Source: Rhodobacter sp. | GTDB taxonomy: Bacteria; Pseudomonadota; Alphaproteobacteria; Rhodobacterales; Rhodobacteraceae | DNA length: 64,000 bases | Reading direction: 5' to 3' | Assembly: GCA_027484985.1 (NCBI GenBank) | Contig: JAIXRW010000025.1 | Span: forward strand, 62,001 to 126,000 | In this document: one piece after another, positions 1 to 8,559 of the stretch | How the letters are laid out: each line of letters opens with the position of its first letter | Position numbering within the stretch: position 1 is the first letter of the stretch | Position numbers and translations under genes: made by a program | Notes under the pieces: model-generated | Told to the model about the DNA's origin: nothing | What the model saw: the letters and a program-made list of their open reading frames with translations, nothing else | The model's database searches: none

Positions 1-45
1 GACGTTGCGGAAGGTGGAATCTGCCCTGAATGGGGGCAAAAGCCG

Positions 46-795
46 CTACGGCGCGACGGGTATGGGGATCGAAAGATAGGCTTCGGCAGGAATTCGCACG
101 ATGCTTTTCAGGCGCAAGGCGGCGCGTTCGGCCGGGTTTAGGCGGTCGATGGCGGCGGCGATGGCATCGAATATCGCGGCTGAATCCGCGCCCCGTGCGG
201 TGATATAGGGCAGGCCGGGTGTCGGGTCGGTCTGGCCGATGACCCGAACGGATGCGGCGGCAGGATCGTGTTCGGACAGAAGCGACCATGTAACGGCGTC
301 AAGCGCGGCAAGATCGGCCTTGCCATGGGCGACCGCGGCAAGCGAGGCGGAATGGGCGCCGGTGGCGGGGCCAGCGCGGAAGGCAAGGCCAAGGGCGGTG
401 GCGTAGTTTTGCGGGGCGGCCCAGCCGGATTGTGACAGCGCATCGTTATAGGCAAGGGTCGCGCCGTCAAATTCGGCAAGGCTGGTGCGCGGGTCGTCCG
501 TGCGGGCGATGAGGACCGAGCGGTAATATCCCGGCGGGCAGCCGTTCACGCCAAAATCGGGGGTGCCGACCAGTGCGACCTGACCGTGCAGACGTGCGCG
601 GAAGGGAAAGCCGCAGGTTTGCGACAGAAGAAGGTCGGGCGATGTCCATTGCGGCATCAGTTCGGCATCGCCACGGCGCAGGGTTTCGGGCGCCGGAATG
701 CCGCGGGTGGCAAGGCCTTGGCGGATCAGTTGCCAGTAACGGTCTGTCACCGCACGGATTTCCGGGCGGTCATACATAGGAAGGGCGGCGATCAT
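46..795 (-). CDS. PhnD-like / phosphate-phosphonate ABC transporter substrate-binding family protein
   Basis: ORF from MIAALPMYDRPEIRAVTDRYW; GTPDFGVNGCPPGYYRSVLIAR and AYNDALSQSGW motifs; 4-bp overlap with the upstream TerB-like gene. The longer ORF start at 921 is probably spurious. Confidence 0.7.
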   Translation of the reverse strand: MIAALPMYDRPEIRAVTDRYWQLIRQGLATRGIPAPETLRRGDAELMPQWTSPDLLLSQTCGFPFRARLHGQVALVGTPDFGVNGCPPGYYRSVLIARTDDPRTSLAEFDGATLAYNDALSQSGWAAPQNYATALGLAFRAGPATGAHSASLAAVAHGKADLAALDAVTWSLLSEHDPAAASVRVIGQTDPTPGLPYITARGADSAAIFDAIAAAIDRLNPAERAALRLKSIVRIPAEAYLSIPIPVAP

Positions 796-1235
796 TGGGT
801 GTCGGCCCTTTGGCGGGCGAGGTTCGATTCCACATCCGTCAGGCCCAGCAGCGAGGCGACCATACGGAGCAGGCGGTCTTCCTCGGCGTCGCGCAGGCCG
901 TCGGACAGGGCGACGGACCACATGGCCTGCATCAGGGCGGCGCGGTCTTCGGGGGCGGTGGCGGATTTCAGGGCGCGGGTGAAGCGGACGGTATCGGGGG
1001 CGGCGGTTTCCAGCTCTTCGGCCTCTGCCCGCAGGCGGGCGGCTTCGAAGGGGCCAAGCCCATGACGTTGCATCACAATCCGGTCGATGCGTTCCACCTC
1101 TTCGGCGGAATAAAGGCCATCGGTGCGGGCGATGCGGACCAGAAGCGCGGCAAGGGCAAGCCGCGCATCGGGTTCGGGCAGGCGGGTCGGGGCGGGGGCC
1201 AGAAGGCTGCGGAGAAGGTTCTCGAACATCACCAC
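792..1235 (-). CDS. TerB-like (tellurite resistance TerB family) protein
   Basis: 147-aa helical protein: ALAALLVRIARTDGLYSAEEVERIDRIV...MWSVALSDGLRDAEEDRLLRMVASLLGL. Confidence 0.75.
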   Translation of the reverse strand: MVMFENLLRSLLAPAPTRLPEPDARLALAALLVRIARTDGLYSAEEVERIDRIVMQRHGLGPFEAARLRAEAEELETAAPDTVRFTRALKSATAPEDRAALMQAMWSVALSDGLRDAEEDRLLRMVASLLGLTDVESNLARQRADTQ

Positions 1236-1289
1236 AGGATAATGCCGCGCGCCAAGGCGCGCAAGGCGCGGCGGGTCACGGCTGCGGGA

Positions 1290-2066
1290 TCACAGGTTTC
1301 TGTAAAGCAGATCAAGGCCTTGGGCTTCGGCTTCAATCCCGTAGGGCGGGTTCAGAAACCACATGCCGGTTCCGATCATCTTGTGGCCGTCGCGGACGGG
1401 GGGGAAGCGAAGTTCGTGGCGGAAGCTGTCGGGGAAGGTTTCGGTCAGGCTTCGCAGCATGGGGGCGTGGGGGCCGTCGATCAGGACGGGATACCAAAGC
1501 GCGATGGTGCCCACGTTCCATTTGCGGGCGATCTGGGCTATCACCTTGGGAATACTGGCATAATCCGACTTCACCTCGTAGCTGGGGTCGATCAGCATGA
1601 CGCCGCGGCGCGGGGTGGGGGGTGTCAGGGCGAGGGCCATTTCAAAGCCGTCGCGCTTTTGGATATCGAGCCCCCAGCGGCCCATGTTGGCGACAAGGGC
1701 CGTGTGTTCCTGGGGGTGCAGTTCGGCAAGGTGCAGCCTGTCGGTATCGCGCAGCGACAGGGCGGCGACCAGCGGCGAGCCGGGATAGGCGCGGGGGCCG
1801 AACAGGGCGCGGGTTTCGGCAAGCCGCCGCCGATAGGGATGGTCGGGCGGAAAGCCTTGTTCCAGAAGGGAAATTCCTGCCGCAGCTTCGCCGGTTTTGG
1901 CGGCTTCGGGGGCGTCGAGATCGTAAACCCCGCGGCCGGCATGGGTTTCGATATAGGTCAGCGGCTTGTCCTTGCGAGTCATGTATTCCAGCGCAAAGGC
2001 CAGAAGCGCGTGCTTTTGGACATCGGCCAGATTTCCGGCGTGGTAGATGTGTTGATAGGACAGCAT
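1290..2066 (-). CDS. rlmJ: 23S rRNA (adenine(2030)-N6)-methyltransferase RlmJ
   Basis: MLSYQHIYHAGNLADVQKHALLAFAL...YIETHAGRGVYDL...MLIDPSYEVKSDY, characteristic of RlmJ. Confidence 0.9.
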   Translation of the reverse strand: MLSYQHIYHAGNLADVQKHALLAFALEYMTRKDKPLTYIETHAGRGVYDLDAPEAAKTGEAAAGISLLEQGFPPDHPYRRRLAETRALFGPRAYPGSPLVAALSLRDTDRLHLAELHPQEHTALVANMGRWGLDIQKRDGFEMALALTPPTPRRGVMLIDPSYEVKSDYASIPKVIAQIARKWNVGTIALWYPVLIDGPHAPMLRSLTETFPDSFRHELRFPPVRDGHKMIGTGMWFLNPPYGIEAEAQGLDLLYRNL

Positions 2067-2306
2067 GGGCTTTGGCTACCCTTTCGGGGCAGGCGGATCA
2101 AGGCAAAGCGGGTGCTTGGGCAATGCACACCGGATGCACGGTTTTGCCAAAGCCGACCCGTGGCGCGGGGGCGAAGCCTTGCCGCAAACGGGCCGCGTGG
2201 CGGAACCGGACGGCATGCACAACCGATGCAGACAGAGTTCGCGCCGCATTGCCGAAATTTTAACACCAGAGTAGGCAGGGCACCGGATACGAGGGTTGGA
2301 GTCGTT

Positions 2307-2966
2307 ATGGAAATCTTTACCGCCGCCGGACTGACCGCGCTGATGCAGGTCATCGCCATCGATCTTGTGTTGGCGGGGGACAATGCGATTGTCATCGGGC
2401 TGGCGGCAGCGGGCCTGCCGCGCGAGTTGCGGACCCGCGCCATTCTGGTGGGGATCATCGCGGCGACGGTGCTTCGGATCATCTTTGCCACCGCGACGAC
2501 CTATCTGATGGCGCTGACCGGCCTGTTGCTGGCGGGGGGCATCCTGCTGCTGTGGGTGTGCTGGAAGATGTGGCGCGAGTTGCGCGAGGGGCATGGCGAC
2601 GACAACCGCGCCGAAGAGGCGCTGACCGATAGCGACCTGAATGCCGATGGCACGGTTGCGGGGGGCGGGGCGAAGAAAACCTTCCGTCAGGCGGCGATGC
2701 AGATCGTGATCGCGGATGTGTCGATGAGTCTGGACAATGTGCTGGCCGTGGCGGGGGCGGCGCGGGAACATCCCACGGTGCTGGTGGTGGGGCTGGTGCT
2801 GTCGATCGCGCTGATGGGGCTGGCGGCGAGTTTCGTGGCGCGGCTTTTGAACCGCCATCGCTGGATTGCCTATATCGGGCTTGCCATTATCGTCTATGTC
2901 GCCTTGAAGATGATCTGGGAAGGCTGGCATCAGGTGCAGCCCGCGCTGATGGCGGCGCTGGGCTAG
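2307..2966 (+). CDS. TerC family integral membrane protein
   Basis: MEIFTAAGLTALMQVIAIDLVLAGDNAIVIGLAA...DVSMSLDNVLAVAGAAREH, the two TerC signature motifs. Confidence 0.9.
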   Translation: MEIFTAAGLTALMQVIAIDLVLAGDNAIVIGLAAAGLPRELRTRAILVGIIAATVLRIIFATATTYLMALTGLLLAGGILLLWVCWKMWRELREGHGDDNRAEEALTDSDLNADGTVAGGGAKKTFRQAAMQIVIADVSMSLDNVLAVAGAAREHPTVLVVGLVLSIALMGLAASFVARLLNRHRWIAYIGLAIIVYVALKMIWEGWHQVQPALMAALG

Positions 2967-3004
2967 GTGGTGCGGCGGGACTGTGTGACTGGTAAGGATA
3001 TGTG

Positions 3005-3316
3005 ATGGTAACGGGTGTGAAACGGGTTCTGGTGGCGGCGCTGGCGGGCGCGGGTGTGGTTGTTGCGGGCGCCGGTTTGGTGCGGGCCGAGGCGCTGGAC
3101 CTTGGCGCGATGACCTGTGGCGAGGCGGCGGCGCTGGACGGCGAGACGCTGTCGGGCGTTCTGGTCTGGATGGACGGATTTACCGGCGGGCTGATGGGTG
3201 ATTCGACCTTTGACGCCGCGCGTCTGGCGGCAGATGTGGAAGCGGCGCGGGCGGCCTGTGCCGAGAACCCCGACAGGTCGCTGCTGGACGCGATGAAAGC
3301 GGCGCTGGGCGGGTGA
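3005..3316 (+). CDS. HdeA/HdeB-like small periplasmic protein (copy 1)
   Basis: Signal peptide plus MTCGEAAALDGETLSGVLVWMDGFTGG...AACAENPDRSLLDAM; two Cys. Confidence 0.65.
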   Translation: MVTGVKRVLVAALAGAGVVVAGAGLVRAEALDLGAMTCGEAAALDGETLSGVLVWMDGFTGGLMGDSTFDAARLAADVEAARAACAENPDRSLLDAMKAALGG

Positions 3317-3473
3317 AAACCGCTTGGGATGAAGGGAAACAGTCCTTTTCCACCGGCGGTCGCGTGAATTGAAAATCTGCGACGAATTGGGCTTGCCCGA
3401 CTGCGACCCACGCGGCACAACAGCGCCGCATCAGCCTGCGCAGGGCGGGCTGTTCAATCTTTCGTATGGAGTA

Positions 3474-3770
3474 ATGATGACCAAGTTTGCCAAGATCGCG
3501 CTTTGCGCCATGACGATGGGCTTTGCCGCACCCGCCTTTGCCGAGGCGATCGATATCGCCAATATCACCTGCACCTCGTTCGCGGAACTGGATGCGGATA
3601 CCAAGGGCGCGCTGATCATGTGGATGGACGGCTATACCGGTGGCGTGAACGCCGATAGCAGCTTTGATCTGGAGCGCCTGAAGGTGAATGCGGCCGATGC
3701 CGATGCGGCCTGCACCGCCGACCCGTCGCGGTCGCTGCTGGAAGTGATGAACGAAGTCGTCGCGCAGTAA
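3474..3770 (+). CDS. HdeA/HdeB-like small periplasmic protein (copy 2)
   Basis: MTKFAKIALCAMTMGFAAPAFAEA signal peptide; ITCTSFAELDADTKGALIMWMDGYTGG...AACTADPSRSLLEVM, paralogous to the preceding gene. Confidence 0.7.
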   Translation: MMTKFAKIALCAMTMGFAAPAFAEAIDIANITCTSFAELDADTKGALIMWMDGYTGGVNADSSFDLERLKVNAADADAACTADPSRSLLEVMNEVVAQ

Positions 3771-3807
3771 TTCCGGCGTGACGGTGCGCCCGCGGGGCGC
3801 ATCCGGT

Positions 3808-3836
3808 AGGGGGCGGTCTTCGGGCCGCCCTTTTTC
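3808..3836 (+). terminator. Rho-independent terminator after HdeA-like copy 2
   Basis: GGGCGG-tcttcggg-CCGCCC hairpin followed by TTTTTC. Confidence 0.75.
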
Positions 3837-3884
3837 TTTACGCAGCGTTAACCGGAAGGGGGGAATGTCGGGGGGCTTGATCGG

Positions 3885-3907
3885 TATAGCGTGTAGGGTA
3901 TATAGCG
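3885..3907 (+). promoter_or_regulatory. Possible operator: direct repeat TATAGCG, 16-bp period, just before the toxin start
   Basis: TATAGCG at 3885-3891 and 3901-3907 in a locally AT-rich stretch; toxin ATG at 3911. Confidence 0.35.
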
Positions 3908-3910
3908 GAT

Positions 3911-4239
3911 ATGCAATGGCGGGTGGAAACGCTTGACGCGCGTGTGGATCGCGAGATCGCGGCGCTGTCCGATGGACTGAGGGCGCGGATCATCCGGTTG
4001 CTGGAACTGGTGGCCGAGCGGGGGCCGCAGGCGCTGCACGAGCCGCATGCGAGCCATCTGGAGGGACCGCCTTGGGAATTGCGCGGTCCAAGGCGCAGGG
4101 GGGCATCGCGCGGGGAATTTATGTTGCGGTCAGGGGGCGGCGTGTGGTTGTCCCGCACGCCTTGGTGAAGAAGACACAAAAGACACCGGGGCGGGCGCTG
4201 GCCATCGCACGTGAGCGAATGGAGGAGGTGGAAGGGTGA
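3911..4239 (+). pseudogene. HigB/RelE-like (Gp49 family) toxin, frameshifted
   Basis: Frame 1 reads MQWRVETLDARVDREIAALSDGLRARIIRLLELVAERGPQALHEPHASHLEGPPWELR; shifting frame near 4082-4090 gives SKAQGGIARGIYVAVRGRRVVVPHALVKKTQKTPGRALAIARERMEEVEG*, whose TGA overlaps the antitoxin ATG. Confidence 0.8.
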
Positions 4240-4508
4240 TGGAACTTTCGGAGCTGAAACGCCAACTCATGGCTGATCCGGCCTTTGTCGCCGCCTATGA
4301 CGAGGCAGTGGAGGAATATGCGGCGCTGGAGGCGATGATAAAGGCGCGGGCGGGGGCGGGGGTGACGCAGGCCGAACTGGCCGAGCGGATGGGGACCACG
4401 CAATCGGCCATCGCGCGGCTGGAGAGCGGGCGGGTTTCGCCTTCGGTCGCGACCTTGCAGAAATATGCGCGGGCGCTGGGCAAGCGGTTGAAGATCGAGA
4501 TGGTGTGA
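4239..4508 (+). CDS. XRE-family HTH antitoxin (HigA-like)
   Basis: MELSELKRQLMADPAFVAAYDE...VTQAELAERMGTTQSAIARLESGRVSPSVATLQKYARALGKRLKI, an HTH_3 domain. Confidence 0.85.
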   Translation: MELSELKRQLMADPAFVAAYDEAVEEYAALEAMIKARAGAGVTQAELAERMGTTQSAIARLESGRVSPSVATLQKYARALGKRLKIEMV

Positions 4509-4544
4509 GGGCGGGTGCCGCGCGGCGCGCCACGTCTTGGCACG

Positions 4545-4657
4545 ACGATTTCTGACGCAGAAATCGTGGCGGAATTTGACGCAAATTCCGCCTGCCTCGA
4601 CGGACGGGCACCGTTTCCTGCGTCAGGAAACGGCGCGAAATCTGCGCCAGATTTCGC
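4545..4657. repeat. Cluster of four mini-hairpins with TGACGCA/TGCGTCA/TGCGCCA centres
   Basis: 4545-4567 ACGATTTC-TGACGCA-GAAATCGT; 4568-4592 GGCGGAATT-TGACGCA-AATTCCGCC; 4611-4633 CCGTTTCC-TGCGTCA-GGAAACGG; 4635-4657 GCGAAATC-TGCGCCA-GATTTCGC. Confidence 0.9.
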
Positions 4658-4658
4658 T

Positions 4659-6302
4659 TCAGACCAGACGGCTGACATCAACCGCCGCACGCACGAAATC
4701 GGCAAAAAGCGGGTGGGGGGCGAAGGGTTTCGATTTCAGTTCGGGGTGGAACTGGACGCCGATGAACCACGGGTGATCCTTGACCTCGACGATCTCGGGC
4801 AGGCGGCCATCGGGGGACATGCCCGAGAAGATGAGGCCGCATTTTTCAAGGCGGTCGCGGTATTTGATGTCCACCTCGTAGCGGTGGCGGTGGCGTTCCT
4901 CGATGGTGGTGGTGCCGTAAACCGCGGCCACTTTGGAGCCTTGGGCGAGGCTGGCGGTATAGGCGCCGAGGCGCATGGTGCCGCCCTTGTCATCGGTCAG
5001 TTTGCGGGCGACGACATGGTTGCCCTGCACCCATTCCTTGAGGTGGTAAACCACGGGCGTGAAACGCTTTTCGCCGGCTTCCACATCAAATTCCTCGGAG
5101 CCTGCGTTCTGCATGCCCACAAGGTTGCGGGCGCTTTCGATGACGGCCATCTGCATGCCGAGGCAGATGCCCAAATAGGGGATTTTCTTTTCGCGGGCGA
5201 ATTGCGCGGCCTTGATCTTGCCTTCGGTGCCGCGTTCGCCAAAGCCGCCGGGGACGAGGATGGCGTGGAAGTTTTCAAGGTAGGGGGCGGGGTCTTCGCG
5301 TTCGAAGATTTCAGCGTCGATCCATTCGGCGCGGACGCGGGTGCGGTTGGCCATGCCGCCATGGGTGAGCGCCTCGGCGATGGATTTATAGGCGTCTTCC
5401 AGTTGGGTGTATTTGCCGACGATGGCCACGCGCACCTCGCCCTCGGCATGGACCAGACGGTCCATCACATCTTCCCAGCGGGTGAGGTTGGGTTTGGGGG
5501 CGGGGGTGATGCCGAAGGCATCGAGCACGGCCTGGTCGAGGCCTGCGCGATGATAGGCGAGGGGGGCTTCGTAGATGGTTTTCAGGTCATAGGCGGGGAT
5601 GACGCTGTCTTTGCGGACGTTGCAGAAGAGGGCGATCTTTTCCCGTTCGCGGTCGGGGATCGGGTGTTCGCTGCGGCAGACCAGCACATCGGGGGCGAGG
5701 CCGATGGATTGCAGTTCCTTGACGCTGTGCTGGGTGGGTTTGGTTTTCAACTCGCCGCTGGCCGAAAGGTAGGGCAGGAGCGTGAGGTGCATCAGGATGC
5801 TTTGCCCGCGCGGGCGTTCGTGGATGAACTGGCGGATGGCTTCAAAGAAGGGCAGGCCTTCGATATCGCCCACGGTGCCGCCGATTTCGCACAGCATGAA
5901 ATCAACCTCGGAATCGCCGATGCGGAGGAAGTCTTTGATTTCATTGGTGACGTGGGGAATGACCTGAATGGTCTTGCCGAGGTAGTCGCCGCGGCGTTCC
6001 TTTTCCAGCACGTTGGAATAGATGCGGCCGGACGAGATGCTGTCGGTGGTGCGGGCCGAAACCCCCGTGAAGCGTTCGTAATGGCCAAGGTCGAGGTCGG
6101 TTTCGGCGCCGTCATCGGTGACGAACACCTCGCCATGTTCGAAGGGCGACATCGTGCCGGGATCGACGTTGAGATAGGGATCAAGCTTGCGCAGGCGGAC
6201 GGTGTAGCCGCGCGCCTGTAGCAGGGCGCCCAAGGCCGCCGAGGCAAGGCCCTTGCCCAGCGAGGACACCACGCCGCCTGTGATGAAGATGTAGCGTGCC
6301 AT
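4659..6302 (-). CDS. pyrG: CTP synthase
   Basis: [33 protein letters not shown]...; glutamine amidotransferase motif [12 protein letters not shown]. Confidence 0.98.
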   Translation of the reverse strand: MARYIFITGGVVSSLGKGLASAALGALLQARGYTVRLRKLDPYLNVDPGTMSPFEHGEVFVTDDGAETDLDLGHYERFTGVSARTTDSISSGRIYSNVLEKERRGDYLGKTIQVIPHVTNEIKDFLRIGDSEVDFMLCEIGGTVGDIEGLPFFEAIRQFIHERPRGQSILMHLTLLPYLSASGELKTKPTQHSVKELQSIGLAPDVLVCRSEHPIPDREREKIALFCNVRKDSVIPAYDLKTIYEAPLAYHRAGLDQAVLDAFGITPAPKPNLTRWEDVMDRLVHAEGEVRVAIVGKYTQLEDAYKSIAEALTHGGMANRTRVRAEWIDAEIFEREDPAPYLENFHAILVPGGFGERGTEGKIKAAQFAREKKIPYLGICLGMQMAVIESARNLVGMQNAGSEEFDVEAGEKRFTPVVYHLKEWVQGNHVVARKLTDDKGGTMRLGAYTASLAQGSKVAAVYGTTTIEERHRHRYEVDIKYRDRLEKCGLIFSGMSPDGRLPEIVEVKDHPWFIGVQFHPELKSKPFAPHPLFADFVRAAVDVSRLV

Positions 6303-6463
6303 GTGGTGCTCCCGTGGGTCAGGTCAATCGGTGCGATCGAGCGGCGATTCGGGCATGGGGAATCGCATCATCACGGGAATTAAGCTGTAACGCAGCTTTG
6401 GGCCGCGCGCAACCGGACCGCTAGATGCTGTCTGTGCCTTGAAGCCGCGCTCAAGCAGTGGTG

Positions 6464-6841
6464 TCAGTTATTGGTGGCCGGCGGCGGCGCAAGCGGGGCG
6501 TCGGCGGGTTGGGGCGGAAGAAGATCGCTGCCCTTGGGGGCATCGGCGGGCGCATCGGCCGGGGCGTCGGAGGCGGGGGCGCCGATCTGGTCGATCACCG
6601 AGGAGGAGCCTGCCTTTTGCGCGGCGAGCACGGTCAGCGTGATCGAGGTGCCGATGAAGCAGACCGCAAAAATCCATGTCAGTTTGGCCAGCGCCGTAGC
6701 CGCGCCGCGCCCGGTCATCACCGAATTGCCACCGCCGCCGCCGCCCATGCCCAGACCGCCACCTTCGGACCGCTGGAGCAGCACCACGCCCACGAGAAGC
6801 AGGGCGAGGATCAGGTGGATGGTGAGGATGACGTTTTCCAT
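6464..6841 (-). CDS. secG: Preprotein translocase subunit SecG
   Basis: MENVILTIHLILALLLVGVVLLQRSEGGGLGMGGGGG...FLTRATAxLTK-like region. Confidence 0.9.
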   Translation of the reverse strand: MENVILTIHLILALLLVGVVLLQRSEGGGLGMGGGGGGNSVMTGRGAATALAKLTWIFAVCFIGTSITLTVLAAQKAGSSSVIDQIGAPASDAPADAPADAPKGSDLLPPQPADAPLAPPPATNN

Positions 6842-7000
6842 AGGCGCGCTTTTATCGGGAACTGACGCGCCTATCTAGGCGCAAGGCTTGGGCCGCGCAA
6901 GGGCTAAGGCGGGGGTCGGGGTGCGGCGGCGCTTGACGCGCGGGGGGGCGGGCTGGCACGCTTTGTGCGGTTTCGGAGTAATTGGTGGAAAGGTATCGGC

Positions 7001-7984
7001 ATGACGGACACAACCGCGCGGCGCAGGCCGATTTCCTTTGGCCAGTTTGGCGAGAACTTCATCGACCTTGTGCTGAACGGCGAGGTGCTGGAGCGCGCGC
7101 TGGCGGCGAAGATTCCCCCCTCGATCGCGTGGAAGGGCAAGCTGGGCGCGACGGATGGCGAGGCCGAGGTCAAGATTGTCGTCGGTGACATCAAGCATGT
7201 CGGCGGCAAGGCGGGGGATCACAAGATATTCGAATGTCCCATCGAGCTTGGTCTTGTGGCTGTCGGAAAGGTCTGGACGTTGCCGGTGGGCGGGGCCATC
7301 GGCCATATCTCGGTCAAGTTGCGGTTGACGGGCTATTGCATCGCGCCGCTGGGCGTGAAGATCGATATCGGCAAATTCGACAAAAGCGATGTCACCGTGG
7401 TGTTGCAGGGCGAAGGCGTGCTTGGCCCCATCGTGCAGGCGGTGTTGGGCCTGTCGGTTGCCGCTTTCAAGGAGCGGGCGATCAGCTGGGTAGACGAGGC
7501 TTTCCGTGGCGCCCAGAACCGGGAGCTGTATTTCGATCTGGAAGATCAGGTGAAGGCTGCGGTTGCGGCGGCGACCACGGGCGCAGGCGGCGGCGCGGCG
7601 CCCGAGCCCGATGCCAAGGGCGGGGTTCCGATGACCTTTGGCGGAAGCGAGATCGCGGCGACGTTGAAGCCGGGGCAAAGCCTGCTGGGCAAATTGCCGC
7701 CCGATTGTGACGAGGTTTACCGGCTGATCGTTCTGGCCCGTCTGGATACCGGTGTCGCGGGCGAGGTGACCTTGATCGTGCGGGCCATCGACGAGGATGA
7801 TTCTTTGCGCGCGGAATACGAGTTGAGTTGTGACAGCACGGAAAGCTGGACCCGTCTGGACCAGTCTTTCTATTCCGAAACGGCCGGGGCCAAGCAGATC
7901 AGGTTCCAGGTGCTGTATCCGCCCGCCGATGCGGGGGCCGCGGGTGGCATGGTCGATACCAAGATGAAGATCGAACTGGTCTGA
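7001..7984 (+). CDS. Hypothetical protein, two-part architecture; partner of 8000-8464
   Basis: 327-aa ORF from ATG at 7001; no family recognised; 15-bp gap to the next gene. Confidence 0.7.
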   Translation: MTDTTARRRPISFGQFGENFIDLVLNGEVLERALAAKIPPSIAWKGKLGATDGEAEVKIVVGDIKHVGGKAGDHKIFECPIELGLVAVGKVWTLPVGGAIGHISVKLRLTGYCIAPLGVKIDIGKFDKSDVTVVLQGEGVLGPIVQAVLGLSVAAFKERAISWVDEAFRGAQNRELYFDLEDQVKAAVAAATTGAGGGAAPEPDAKGGVPMTFGGSEIAATLKPGQSLLGKLPPDCDEVYRLIVLARLDTGVAGEVTLIVRAIDEDDSLRAEYELSCDSTESWTRLDQSFYSETAGAKQIRFQVLYPPADAGAAGGMVDTKMKIELV

Positions 7985-7999
7985 GCGGGGGGCGGCGTT

Positions 8000-8464
8000 A
8001 TGGGCACGGGCTTTGTGTTTTTGCGGATTGACGGCGCGCCTGCGCCGGTGGGCAACCCCGGTTCGGCGCATTTTGGCCATGTGGGATGGGGGTTCGAACT
8101 GCTGGGCGGGCGCTGCGGGTTCGGTGCGACCGAGAATGGCAGCGGATCGGGTTTCGTGCCGCCGGGGGGCGACAACGGCGCTTGGTCGGACCAAGGCGAT
8201 GCCGCCGCGATGTATGCCGCGATGCGGGCGCGCGGCTATGATCTGGTGAAGGTCGTGCCGGTCGCGCGCCCCAACCCGGTGGCCGCGCTGGAAAAGGGCG
8301 AAGAGATGAAGCGGCTGGGATACCGGTTCATCGGATCGAACTGCGCGGATCACACCTATTGGGTGCTGGAGGCCTATGGCGCGCAGGGTTTGCCGCTGTT
8401 GCAGATGCACCCCGCCCCGAATGACTGGTTTGGCGAGGTGAACGGCGAGGCGCGCAGATTGTAG
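8000..8464 (+). CDS. Hypothetical protein with permuted papain/NlpC-P60-like His...Cys arrangement
   Basis: HFGHVGWGFELLGGRCGFGATENGSG (His region) followed by FIGSNCADHTYWVLEAYG (Cys region). Confidence 0.6.
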   Translation: MGTGFVFLRIDGAPAPVGNPGSAHFGHVGWGFELLGGRCGFGATENGSGSGFVPPGGDNGAWSDQGDAAAMYAAMRARGYDLVKVVPVARPNPVAALEKGEEMKRLGYRFIGSNCADHTYWVLEAYGAQGLPLLQMHPAPNDWFGEVNGEARRL

Positions 8465-8559
8465 GGGGCGGGTGCTGCCGCAGGTGCAATTACCGGTTTC
8501 GTCCGGAGTTGCGCACCGCTATAGAGCGTGCGGTTTCCCGGACCTGAAAGGACTCTGTC

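Noticed and set aside
795-2966. 723-aa plus-strand ORF spanning TerB, rlmJ and terC
   Set aside because: Most of it is antisense to TerB/rlmJ; only the in-frame segment from 2307 (TerC) is real. Long antisense ORFs are expected at this GC content.
4545-4657. Possible CRISPR or attC-like array
   Set aside because: Arms change from unit to unit and spacing is nearly zero; no integrase or Cas genes.
4515-6221. 568-aa plus-strand ORF
   Set aside because: Antisense to pyrG; composition is the mirror of a real gene and has no family motif.
6382-6398. AAGCTG-taacg-CAGCTT hairpin upstream of pyrG
   Set aside because: Only a 6-bp stem, no tract or homologous copies; too weak to call.
6875-8410. 511-aa minus-strand ORF
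   Set aside because: Antisense to the 7001-8464 pair. The plus-strand ORFs have protein-like composition and spaced starts; the minus one is Arg/Pro/His-rich.
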